The notes beneath the pieces were generated by a model. That model searched no databases. It was not told the DNA's origin and saw nothing but the letters and a program-made list of their open reading frames with translations. A stretch of DNA of 64,000 nucleotides, from assembly GCF_000226115.1 (NCBI RefSeq), contig NC_016461.1, forward strand, positions 2,108,001 to 2,172,000. Direction: 5' to 3'. Every line of letters starts with the position of its first letter. Within the stretch, counting starts at the first letter, position 1. The position numbers and the translations under genes were made by a program. This stretch comes from Thermothielavioides terrestris NRRL 8126. Its lineage: Eukaryota > Ascomycota > Sordariomycetes > Sordariales > Chaetomiaceae. Below are positions 1 to 8,859 of the stretch, in pieces.

Positions 1-498
1 CAACCAACCCCGCCTGAGTTAGACACAGGATGCCCAATCCCGTCGCAGCCCAACCATGTGGCTGGCTCTCCCTGTTGGGCATCGCAACAGGCTAGTGCAT
101 GCCGCTAGGCTGCAGAAGAAGACGACTGTACAACTCAGCATCCCTTCAGGACAAGAAAACGCAGAAGTTTGTGCAGCTTCTGAGGATCGCGCCAGCCTCT
201 CCGTTTTGCTCTTGCTGGCAATCATTTTCCCGTGCTGGACCGCTTGGACAGTGGAGGCTTCCAGTCCTACCACCAAGTCAGGGGGTGGCAGGGCCGGGGC
301 ATCAAGGCGCCCGCCAGCGCGTGGGGTGTCGTCAGTCAGAAATGTGCCTTTTCTGCCGCCCAATGTGCACAAGCAAGTTGACGGCACCCCGGGAGTCTGC
401 TGATGGACGGAGCATGGACGGCATGGCATGGCATGGCACGGCTTGGGATCTGGCGTGGCTTTTCGAACCCTTGTCCCCAGTGCGCAAGGTTCTTCTTT
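1..498. other. Left-edge intergenic region
   Basis: No coding frame here shows family-like sequence or plausible splice structure. It lies downstream of the prefoldin gene and probably includes its 3' UTR. The only structured feature is a short GGCAT tandem (about 418-441). The frames that stay open overlap each other on both strands, as expected in GC-rich DNA. Confidence 0.5.
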
Positions 499-1140
499 TC
501 ATGATTGCACAACCTGGACGTTGTTCTTCTTCTGCAACGGAAGTCAGAACCGGAAGGATGACAACACCGGCAAGACGGCCCTGCGCGTACCTTCCACTTG
601 TCAAGCTCATCTTGCTTGGCCTTGTATTGCTTGACCAGGTCATCGAGAACCTTCTTTAGCCCCTCGGCATTCGTGCGGAGGGCGGGGATGACATCCTTCA
701 CCGTCCTCTCCACCAGAACACCATTGATCATGCGGAAGCACTTGCGGTCACCCGGGAGCGGCTCCAAGGTCTCGAGAACAAGCCTGCCGGCGCGGTTAGC
801 GATGAGCGATGAGCGGTGAGAAAAGCGGGATGGAGCGGTGTGATGAAAGCCGAGTGTGATGAAAGCCGAGGTAAGCCAGGGACAGTTGCCCAGAAAAAAA
901 AAAAAAAAGGCTCGGCCCCGGTTTGGTAGAATCGATGAAAAGAATTCCTTACTTGTGCTCTTCAGCTTCTTGTTCGACATCGCCTATCTTCTGCGCCAGC
1001 TGTTGCAGTGTGTTTTTGTAGTTGGTGTACTGCAACTGGAGGTCTGCCAAACGAGTCAGTGGCTGCTCCGGTCTCGATCGCTGGGTGCCCACAAAGATCT
1101 CACCCTGCTGCCTCTTGGCCGGTGCCGTTTGGGATGCCAT
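499..1140 (-). CDS. PFD2: Prefoldin subunit 2
   Basis: Beta-type subunit of the hexameric prefoldin co-chaperone (GimC), which delivers unfolded actin and tubulin to the CCT chaperonin in the cytosol. Three exons read on the minus strand: 1140-953, 783-591 and 531-499, totalling 414 nt (137 aa plus stop). Introns are GTAAGG..CAG and GTACGC..CAG, and phases match. The N-terminal helix begins near QPLTRLADLQLQYTNYKNTL. The central hairpin region reads LVLETLEPLPGDRKCFRMI. The C-terminal helix ends DELDKWK, joined to the tail KKNNVQVVQS. Length and the paired coiled-coil/hairpin layout fit fungal Pfd2. The start is the first ATG before the conserved helix. The last exon is only 33 nt and is easy to miss. 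It is transcribed divergently from the Cmc2 gene, with an inverted-repeat element between them. Confidence 0.93.
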
Positions 1141-1384
1141 GGTCGGTTTGACAAGCGCCGAACGAAGCTTTTGGATGTCCGCTCAGAACACGGACTATCT
1201 GATGTCGTTCGCGATGAGGGAGGTGGAACAAGTTGAAACCAGTCAGGGCCGCTAACAAGATGACTGTGGCCCTTGAGGGTCAACGCGGCCAATGGCCAAT
1301 CCACTCCACACGCATTGTAAAATGACGGAGGTGGTCCAAGCTTCCGGCCCGTCCCCCTCGGCTCCTGAGTTGAAATGGGGTTAT

Positions 1385-1771
1385 TCTTAAAGAGGTCCCG
1401 CCAAGACTAATTTCGCCTACCGCTTACAAGTATTTACAAATTGCCGCGAGGGAGCGGGGTCGCCACGACTTCGAGCAACATCAACAACGAAGAATTGCAA
1501 AGACTCGTAGCAACAACTTTGCGAAACCTCAACCAAATTGAAAAAAAAGAAAACGAAGTTAACCCATACCCTAACCTTGACCCTCACCCTAACCATAACC
1601 CTCACCCTAACCAGCGGGGGGCTGGCGCCGCCCCCCGCACCCCCGGCGAACTAACCCGTGGCTAACCCGTGGCGATAGTGTAAACCCCTTGGCGGTCTTG
1701 GCGGGGTACTGACGCTGTAAAAACATTGCCGACAATTGGCCGAAATTAGTCTTGGCGGGACCTCTTTAAGA
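1385..1771. mobile_element. MITE-like element with perfect 31-bp terminal inverted repeats
   Basis: Positions 1385-1415 and 1741-1771 are exact reverse complements over 31 bp (core AGAGGTCCCGCCAAGACTAA). The repeat ends contain TTAA at 1387-1390 and 1766-1769, so the target duplication could be TTAA (piggyBac-like) or the inner TA (Tc1/mariner/Fot1-like). The 387-bp span has no transposase frame. The interior holds degenerate CCCTAA-type repeats (1561-1612) and a GC-rich palindromic stretch (about 1616-1645). It sits between the divergent prefoldin and Cmc2 genes. The perfect TIRs suggest recent insertion; the family assignment is inference. Confidence 0.85.
1561..1612. repeat. Degenerate telomere-like CCCTAA/CCCTCA repeats
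   Basis: Inside the inverted-repeat element, units such as CCCTAACC, CCCTCACCCTAACC and CATAACC recur over about 52 bp. They resemble the fungal telomere unit CCCTAA with substitutions. Two further CTAACCCGTGG units follow at about 1650-1672. Confidence 0.75.
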
Positions 1772-1857
1772 TCCAGCTGAAATGGCCCGATTTTCGGCAA
1801 GCTCGCGACTGCCACGCCTGGCCCTTTCTCAACCTCACCGGCCGATCCACATCCGCA

Positions 1858-2181
1858 ATGCACCCCCTATTGCATACGAAGGACAATGCGGGTCAGTGAC
1901 TCCCTTTCAACCTAGACGGATATCGCACTCATGTCTCGGGCATCTCCTAACACCTTCACCTTCTGCTTCCAGGCTGCGAGCAGGTGATGCTTGCGCTCGA
2001 AGAGTGCCACGCCAAAGGCTTCCTGTGGAAGGCAGCCGGCATGTGCAATGATGCCAAGCAGCAACTCATCAATTGCCTGCGGGAGGAGAGGGCGAAGAAC
2101 CAGGATTTGAACCGAGGCAGCGTCCAAGACAAGCGGGCAAGGATACGGCAGAAGTGGAAGGAAATCGACGAGAACTCCTAG
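1858..2181 (+). CDS. CMC2: Cytochrome c oxidase assembly protein Cmc2 (twin CX9C)
   Basis: Small mitochondrial intermembrane-space protein needed for respiratory complex IV biogenesis. It is imported through the Mia40 disulphide relay in the family generally. Two exons, 1858-1891 and 1973-2181, total 243 nt (80 aa). The intron is GTCAGT..CAG and the split Gly codon restores the frame. The N-terminus MHPLLHTKDNAG is typical of Cmc2. Both CX9C motifs are visible: C-EQVMLALEE-C and C-NDAKQQLIN-C. The tail is basic (RARIRQKWKEIDENS). The ATG at 1858 is required to include the first conserved residues and the first Cys of motif 1 after splicing. It converges with the TMEM14-family gene downstream. 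Confidence 0.94.
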
Positions 2182-2491
2182 GCAAAGCCGACATCGCTGC
2201 CCTGCCCCGACCAAACCTCGGCCGGCTATACCTCGCTGCGGACTACACGAAGGGACCGTCGATTCCTCGATATTCGTCCTCGGCATGATTGCAGCGTAAG
2301 GGGCTGGGGGGGCATCATGGCATCACAAGAGCCGGAACACTGCGGGGCAAATGGCAATACTGGCAAATGGCAATACGACCGACAATCCGCCATCATGTAC
2401 AACATGGCTGTAGGAGCTGCGTGTCACCTCTTGGTTGTACATTATTATATTTTGTAGTTATCGCTTTGGCTCGTGTGCCCGGTCCTTGCCC
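2182..2491. other. Convergent intergenic spacer
   Basis: 310 bp between the 3' ends of the Cmc2 and TMEM14-family genes, presumably both 3' UTRs. A repeated GGCAATACGAC/TGGCAAATGGCAATAC motif occurs near 2345-2380. No coding signal. Confidence 0.5.
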
Positions 2492-2938
2492 TCACAGAGC
2501 GCGACGGAACGCATTCCCAAAGGTAACCAGCCCGTACGCGGCGAGCAGCGACAGCACGATGGGCACCGGCTTCCGGAGCCGGATCGCGCGGGGGAACGCC
2601 GACCCGCCCAGCACGACGGAGGCGAGCAGGCTCAGCTCAACGCCGTACGGCTCGTTCTTCGAGATCCGGTAGCCTCCCAGGCCGTCTGGGTTGCACCATG
2701 CTTGGTTAGCGCTAGTGCTGGCAGCTTGAAAAAGCCGTTGGGGGATAGACGATGCACTTACACAGCAAACCGACGGCCGTCCCTGCAATGAGGCTCGGCC
2801 TGCTCTTGGTCCGCACATATCCGACGGCTCCGCCGGCGGCAGTCAGCGCGGCCAGGACGTAGGACGGGAGTTCGAGGCCCTGCGCGGGGTTTAGCAGCTC
2901 CTGCTGTACTCAAATAGCTTTTGGGTTGTCTCTACCAT
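2492..2938 (-). CDS. TMEM14/UPF0136-family small membrane protein
   Basis: Predicted inner-membrane protein of about 104 aa with four hydrophobic helices. Exons on the minus strand are 2938-2936 (the ATG alone), 2879-2762 and 2685-2492, totalling 315 nt. The first intron starts directly after the start codon (ATG|GTAGAG) and ends CGCAG|GGCCTCGAA, giving the family-typical beginning MGLELPSYVLAALTAAGG. The second intron is GTAAGT..CAG and splits the Tyr of LLYGLGGYR. Further motifs are GYVRTKSRPSLIAG and VLGGSAFPRAIRLRKPVP. TMEM14 proteins are linked to mitochondrial membrane transport in animals, including haem precursor export; the fungal role is not established. The three-base first exon is inferred from frame and family N-terminus. 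An alternative upstream start cannot be excluded. Confidence 0.82.
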
Positions 2939-3442
2939 GTTGGAATTGCGATTGGACGTCGGAGGGTTATTGCGGGTGTCGTTGTTGAGCAAGGTATGGA
3001 TAGCTGAAGCTGCTTCAACACTTGTCGGAGCTCTTGGGATGTCCGGACGGATGAGACACTGTGCTGGCAGGGCCGCCGCTTACCCAAGCACGGCATAGTT
3101 ATGCCGAAGGTGGGGCTTGTCAGCACATTTCGTCATTGGCGAAAAGCGGCATGAAACGCCCTCCGCTTTGTTAAACCGATGCGATTCTGTATCCGTACAC
3201 TCGTTACAGCTCGGGCTTCGTACATCTAAATGCAGGAGGGGAATCGCCTTCTATTGTACTTGGGTTTGGTATTCGGCAGTGATGTGTAAAGCACGGAATC
3301 TCGTTCAGTACGAATTACCAACATCGAGAAGCACTGATTCGCCGAGCCGCGAGAGGACAAGGCCCGTGGACCGCTGCGGCTCCGCAACCCGAGTCCACAC
3401 CACAAGCTCTTCAAAGATTTTTCTCGCCACCCCAATCTCAAC
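2939..3442. other. Intergenic region upstream of the TMEM14-family gene and tRNA
   Basis: About 500 bp with no coding frame I can support. It must hold the promoter of the TMEM14-family gene (minus strand). tRNA transcription is internally driven, so no upstream promoter is expected for it. Confidence 0.45.
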
Positions 3443-3553
3443 GGTCCGCTGGCGTAATGGCAGCGCGTCTGACTACGACCCCATACTCTGATATCCAAGA
3501 TATTCAGATGGGAGTTGATCAGGAGGTTCCAGGTTCGACCCCTGGGCGGATCG
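3443..3553 (+). tRNA. tRNA-Arg (anticodon ACG) with a 39-nt intron
   Basis: A full cloverleaf can be drawn. The acceptor stem GGTCCGC pairs with GCGGATC with one G-U. The D stem is GCGT/GCGC. The anticodon stem is TCTGA/TCAGG with one wobble. The anticodon ACG is at 3475-3477, and the T arm is CCAGG-TTCGACC-CCTGG. The intron occupies 3479-3517, right after position 37, the canonical place for nuclear tRNA introns. The mature RNA is 72 nt before CCA addition. The internal B box is GGTTCGACC. A TTTT run begins at 3554 as RNA polymerase III terminator. A34 would be deaminated to inosine to read CGU/CGC/CGA (family knowledge). Confidence 0.95.
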
Positions 3554-5424
3554 TTTTGCCCTCACCACCCTCACCTGGCAGTGACGCAGCATTCATTTTT
3601 ACAGACTCATCATATACTACTACCTGAATTTCCTCTCTTGCTCGCTTGCTGTCTCTCTCTCACCTTCGACCGCTTTCTTCCCGCTCCATTGTGCTCGAGC
3701 ACTGGGGTTGGTTGTTAGACAAGGACAATAAGCTAGGGACAACGCGCCCCCTCCCTAGTCGGCTGTGCTTCCGCACTTCTTGAGAGCAAGCTGCCTGGCA
3801 AAAAGGCACCTGCAGGAAGTAGATCAGGATATTTGCTGAGACTGCCCTGCGGTTCGATGCAGTCTTGGCAGGCGGCGCGCGGAGTTGTATGTGAGCAGTG
3901 CCTGGTGGCTGTGCTGCTCACCGGGAATGCGCTTGAAATTTGGTGGCAGCTCGCTCGAATATGATGTGCATGGAGCCGCTTATCAGAGATCTTTAATCCA
4001 CGTCGTAACTGATTGTTGAAATAAGGTTTCCTCTGGCGTCTCGTGGAGGCCCGCCGGGATCTGCGCCTAGCAACAGTTAGGATCGTCCAAAGGCAGGTGA
4101 GCGGGAGGAAAGCAGACAAGGTTGGCAGAACAAATAAAACGTTATCCCAAGCTGGCGAGTATGAAACTGAAGAAAGCATGGCTCCATGATGCAATGATGG
4201 AGAGAATGCCTTACCCCTTCGCGGCTGTTCCCCTGACGAGGCTGTGGAAAGTGTGTCATTCACCTGCAGCACACGCCCCGCGGACCACCCTCCCGCATTC
4301 CAAGCGGGGTCTCTCTCTCCTCGCACCTAGCCATTCCGCCCGCAACTCTGCCCAGCGAGCCAGAGCGCCGCACAGCCTCAACCGCGGTTCAACCAGCAGA
4401 CACATTCGCCAATCACGCAAACGCCTCGATGGGATTCGTGCATTGGCAATGAGATTTACATAAAAGCCAGAGAGGGGGAGGCTCGGTCTTTGGTGTGGAC
4501 TTGAAGTACTTCGTACAACCGTATCAACCTGAGGTCTGGTGAGCTCAGGTTGGGCCTGCTGCCTCCAGGCGGAACAGTGGGCTTTCCCGCCTTTCCGTGG
4601 GTTCGCGGTGTTGTTGGTAACAAGCTTGAGGTCAATGGCCAGTTGGCTACATGTACGGAAATCCTAGGCTGAATGAGGACCTCAATCTGCGGGACAAATC
4701 TGCGGGACGACGAGGAGGCGCAGGCGGCCTCCAGCATAACCTCTCGGCCAGCTTCTCCTCACTCAGCAGCCTCCGTAAATCGCCTAAGCATTCTGCTCAA
4801 TGTTTAACCGACTGCAAAGTGCTCTACTTCCTCCCTGGGTTTCCAGGTGACCTGATGGCTCCGTATTGACACCTGCTCGCGCTAGCTCGATCTTGAGGAC
4901 CAGGCTGCAAGCGCAGCCGCCTGCGCCTCGCCCCCCATTCTTTCCGCGCCCAGGGGTCATCACCAGGTGCGCGCGCTAAGGACAGCCTCAGGATAGCCCA
5001 ACTGCTTCTCACACACTCTCCGCTCCTTCACCTCGATCGCGCAAGGTATTCGGACAACTGCTCGTTACCTGGACGCTTTCTAAGCTGGAAATTGTCGGGC
5101 AAACTGCGTTCGTTGTGCGAGTGCGCGAGTGCAATCGACCACGAGCAATTATTTCCTTCCCTCCTCAGCTCGTGCCTCACTTACCCCACCCTGCGCAGCC
5201 GCACCTGCCATGACTGACGCCTGATTCTCCCCACGTCCACGTCCAGGCCACGTCCAGGGAAGGACGGGAAGGAACGGGGAAGATCGGGGAGGGAAGCTGC
5301 ACACCGCAACCACACCCTGCTCGCCGCGCCGCCTTGCACAGCACCGGGGCGAATCCGCGGGCACGGTCCTGTGTAAATACCTTGCTCCGCCCGTCGCCCG
5401 CTGCCTGGTCCCTCCCCTGCAACC
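3554..5424. other. Long leader/promoter region before the C2H2 gene
   Basis: 1.87 kb without a convincing gene. The longest minus-strand frame (about 3733-4326) has no ATG at its limit and no family resemblance. The last 400 bp are pyrimidine-rich and C-rich, consistent with a long 5' UTR of the zinc-finger gene at 5425. Confidence 0.5.
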
Positions 5425-8400
5425 ATGTCTTCGACTTTCCTCCCACCCGGGCCCGACGCCGCCACTGCCCGCCGGGACCGGTTTGAGCACCCCCATGGCC
5501 GTCCAGCCCAGGACGCTCAACACCAAAACCAAGCCCGCCGCGAGCACCTGACCCCCTTCTCGCCCCAACTCGGAAGCACCACGACCTCTCCGGCCTTCAG
5601 TACAAACACCCCCGCAGAGTCGGTGTCAACCCTCAGCGTGCACTACCAGTCTAGCGAGTACAGCGAGCTGGACGACCCCTTCTTCGGTGTCAACTTCAAC
5701 ACCGCAGACGGCGCTTCTCCCTCCTTCTTGGGCGACGAGATCCTTCAGTTCAGCAGCGGCGGGCAGCTCGCCAGCACTCCAGGCGCCCCGATCGTGCCCG
5801 CAAACACGCAGGATGTGCACCGGTCCGCGTCCTATCTACCCCTGAGCCCGGACAAGAGCCCGTCGTTGCCCGGCGGATCACCCAGCGGACAGACCAGGGA
5901 AGAAGCGGCTACACGGGGCGTGTTTGCAGACCTGTGCAGGACCTCGGTTGCGCCCCAGGAGTTGTCGCTCTCACACGAGTCGTCTCCCGCGTCTCTGAAC
6001 AGACCCACCTCTTCCCAGCTGACACCGCGTACAAGCGAGAGCGCCGAATCCAGCGTCGACGGCCGCGTCCCGTCAGCCACCATGCAGAGCCCACGTGTCA
6101 CCGTTTCCCATTGGGATAGGGATAACGGGGGAGGAGTACACCAAGCGAGCGCTGAACACCCGGAACTCAGTGGCCCGGCCTTCGTAGCGGCCCGTGATGA
6201 TACCGGCCGGTGGATCCCAAATCCGTCGACTGGGCAAAGCGGCCTAGACCCGTCGGCCCGTTCTGCTGTCCAGGTCGACAGCATCAACGATCTGGACGCT
6301 CAACGAAGGCTGAGTAAGCGCAATCAAGAAGTCGACGCCTGGCTGGAACGGACAGCGCCTTTGTCTCACTCCGATCCGCGGGCCGGGGAGCATCCGGCGG
6401 ATGCTCCGAACGATGGACCCGACAACATCCCCTCCCGGGAGATCGCTATGGGCGACAGAACAGAGAACAGGCCCTTGCCAGGACAGACCTACTTCGTTGA
6501 GACTGGCGGCGAGCTGACTCGGGAAGATCTGGAGATTATGCGCCAGGCCCGCAACTGGGACGACGCCCCCGTCCCCTTCTCCATCACCCTACCCAATTCC
6601 ACTGCATATCAGCCACAAACCTCTCAAGCCGCTATGGAGAAATACCAGCGGATGTGTCGGGATACTGATTCTATCGTGTCGAGAGCAGCGACTTGGGGCA
6701 CGCGGCGCCTCAGCCTGCCCAGCATTATCGATACCGAAGTTCAAGTCGCTGGGAACCTCCTGAAAAAGCTGTCCCTGAACCGCGGAGACGCACGACGGCC
6801 GAGCATTTTTGAGGGACTTCGCGGCCTCGTCCGGAAACCCAGCATCAACTCCAGCAAACGCACTCGCGCTGAACAGGACGATGCCAGCTCCTTCGTCGCT
6901 GACTCTCCGGGCAAAGATACCCCGGCCAAGCTCGCCCCTCCGAGTCCTAAGTCTGGGTGGTCCAGGAAACGGAGTGTTCCCAGCATAAACACCACCTTCG
7001 TGGATGTCGGAAGCAGGGTGGCGTCAATTGGTGCATCTCATACCCGAACCGGCTCCGTCAGCGCCACGCCCATCACCTCGCCGAGGAGCCCCAGCGGCCT
7101 CGGCCTAAGCGTCAAGAAGCCGCTAAACCGTCTGCGCAGCAAATCCGACACTTCCGGGATTGTTGATCTGTGGAAGAAGAGTGGCGGCCCCCCGGTATCC
7201 AGCCTCGGTAATTCTAGGGTGAACGTGACCGAAGCTGAGGACGATGAAGATGACGAAGACGACGGGTACGAGGACGGAGACTCGACGGCCGAATCAGACA
7301 AGCTCATTGACGACATCACGCCCGACTTTGAGGGCTTCCAGAAGCACCTCCTGAAGCTGAACCCCCTCCTGGCTACCACCAATGATTACTTGATCGGCCG
7401 CATCGCGCATCACCAAGTCCAACGGTACAAAGGCCTCCTCAACGCGCGGGTTAAACACCTGCAGGCCGTCTCCGCCAAGAACTGCGGTTGCGGGTCCATG
7501 TGTGTTCTTTTGGGAGGCAGAGCCAATAAATTGGATTCGAAGGGTGATTCGCGCGGCCTCGACCCCTTATCTGCCAAGTATGACGGCTCAGACGGCGATG
7601 CCACGCCACTGGAAGGGTCCATCAACCCAGATAGCTTCCCCCAGGGCATTCCCATGCCGCCCACGACCTCGTTGCCGGCCGAGTTCGAGTGCCAGCTGTG
7701 CTTCAATGCCAAGAAATTCTACAAACCGTCCGACTGGACCAAGCACGTCCACGAGGACGTCCAGCCCTTCACTTGCACATGGGAGCGTTGCAAGGAGCCC
7801 AAGATGTTCAAGCGGAAAGCCGACTGGGTGCGCCACGAGAATGAAGGACATCGCCACTTGGAGTGGTGGACCTGCGACGTCGACGACTGCCGCCACGTAT
7901 GCTACCGCCGGGACAACTTCCTGCAGCATCTCGTCCGCGAGCACAAGTTCGCCGAGCCCAAGGTGAAGACCAAAGCAGCCATGAAACGCGCAGGAGGCGA
8001 GGACCCAACCTGGGCCAAGGTAGAGCGGTGTCATCAACTGACTACGGAAACCCCTCAACGCGAGCCCTGCCGGTTCTGCGGCAAAGTCTTCCCGACGTGG
8101 AAGAAGCTGACCGTCCACCTGGCTAAGCACATGGAACACATCAGCCTGCCGGTCCTCAAGCTGGTGGCCATGAAAGAACTCGACGAGAACACCATCATCA
8201 GTCCTGTACAAGACCCCCCTCCGCGTTCGTTCCCCCCAACCTTAGCCACCCGGGCAGAGCAGCACCCCTCCGGTCCGTCGCCGATGATACCTCAGGTGCC
8301 AATGCCGCATCAACCGGGTCCCATGGGCTACCCCAACCCTGCACACGCACCCCCGCCTCTCGGGATGTACCCCATCGCCCCAGCATCGGCCTACCCGGCG

Positions 8401-8859
8401 GGTCTCTTCAGCCCCAACTTCGACGACCTCGCCCCCCACGGCATGACCCAAGCACAATTCAACCTGCCGGCGCCGACGAGCCACCCCCACCACTACCAGT
8501 CGCTCAACCCGCCGACTGCCTTCCCCAGCCTGCCCGTGACCTCGGCCGCCGCGAGCGGCTACGTGCCGGCGCCCCAGGCGAGCAGCTACATCTCGATGGC
8601 TCCGGACATCGAGCCGTTCCCGGCGCTCAGCATGAATGCACTTGGGCTGGGGCTGCAAGACCCCAGCGCTGGCGCGCAGATGGGATACGACAGCAGCAGC
8701 AGCCCCGGCGGCGGCATCTTGGATCCCCAGGGCCTGCACCAGCAGCAGCAACAGCAACAGCAGCAGCAGCCGCATCACCATCAACCGCAGTACTCGCCGC
8801 AGGGGTCGGTCTCGCCGTATGGGCATTCGCCGGCCCCGCAGCAGGGCGGGTTCTTTTGA
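5425..8859 (+). CDS. C2H2 zinc-finger protein, large and intronless
   Basis: 1144 aa in a single exon; probable nuclear regulator. The N-terminal 600 residues are Ser/Pro-rich and disordered. An acidic run follows at about 603-625 (EDDEDDEDDGYEDGD), then a conserved-looking helical segment around FQKHLLKLNPLLATTNDYLI. The zinc-finger block spans about 756-903. Four Cys/His units are visible: C-QL-C with HVHED; CTWERC with HENEGH; CDVDDC with HLVREH; and CRFC with HLAKHMEH. The C-terminal 240 residues are Pro-rich and end with a polyglutamine tract (about 1107-1117, CAG/CAA codons) and PHHHQP. The fingers with Trp in the linker (SDWTKH, ADWVRH) match a fungal-specific C2H2 group I know only as hypothetical proteins. 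The ATG context CAACCATGT is good. No target gene can be inferred from neighbours. Confidence 0.9.
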   Translation: MSSTFLPPGPDAATARRDRFEHPHGRPAQDAQHQNQARREHLTPFSPQLGSTTTSPAFSTNTPAESVSTLSVHYQSSEYSELDDPFFGVNFNTADGASPSFLGDEILQFSSGGQLASTPGAPIVPANTQDVHRSASYLPLSPDKSPSLPGGSPSGQTREEAATRGVFADLCRTSVAPQELSLSHESSPASLNRPTSSQLTPRTSESAESSVDGRVPSATMQSPRVTVSHWDRDNGGGVHQASAEHPELSGPAFVAARDDTGRWIPNPSTGQSGLDPSARSAVQVDSINDLDAQRRLSKRNQEVDAWLERTAPLSHSDPRAGEHPADAPNDGPDNIPSREIAMGDRTENRPLPGQTYFVETGGELTREDLEIMRQARNWDDAPVPFSITLPNSTAYQPQTSQAAMEKYQRMCRDTDSIVSRAATWGTRRLSLPSIIDTEVQVAGNLLKKLSLNRGDARRPSIFEGLRGLVRKPSINSSKRTRAEQDDASSFVADSPGKDTPAKLAPPSPKSGWSRKRSVPSINTTFVDVGSRVASIGASHTRTGSVSATPITSPRSPSGLGLSVKKPLNRLRSKSDTSGIVDLWKKSGGPPVSSLGNSRVNVTEAEDDEDDEDDGYEDGDSTAESDKLIDDITPDFEGFQKHLLKLNPLLATTNDYLIGRIAHHQVQRYKGLLNARVKHLQAVSAKNCGCGSMCVLLGGRANKLDSKGDSRGLDPLSAKYDGSDGDATPLEGSINPDSFPQGIPMPPTTSLPAEFECQLCFNAKKFYKPSDWTKHVHEDVQPFTCTWERCKEPKMFKRKADWVRHENEGHRHLEWWTCDVDDCRHVCYRRDNFLQHLVREHKFAEPKVKTKAAMKRAGGEDPTWAKVERCHQLTTETPQREPCRFCGKVFPTWKKLTVHLAKHMEHISLPVLKLVAMKELDENTIISPVQDPPPRSFPPTLATRAEQHPSGPSPMIPQVPMPHQPGPMGYPNPAHAPPPLGMYPIAPASAYPAGLFSPNFDDLAPHGMTQAQFNLPAPTSHPHHYQSLNPPTAFPSLPVTSAAASGYVPAPQASSYISMAPDIEPFPALSMNALGLGLQDPSAGAQMGYDSSSSPGGGILDPQGLHQQQQQQQQQQPHHHQPQYSPQGSVSPYGHSPAPQQGGFF
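8741..8775 (+). repeat. CAG/CAA polyglutamine microsatellite
   Basis: A run of CAG and CAA codons near the 3' end of the zinc-finger gene, encoding about ten consecutive glutamines followed by a His-rich stretch. Likely length-variable between strains. Confidence 0.85.

Noticed and set aside
3733..4326. Minus-strand open frame of 197 codons
   Set aside because: It has no ATG at its upstream limit (GTG only), no domain-like sequence and lies in the probable leader of the zinc-finger gene.
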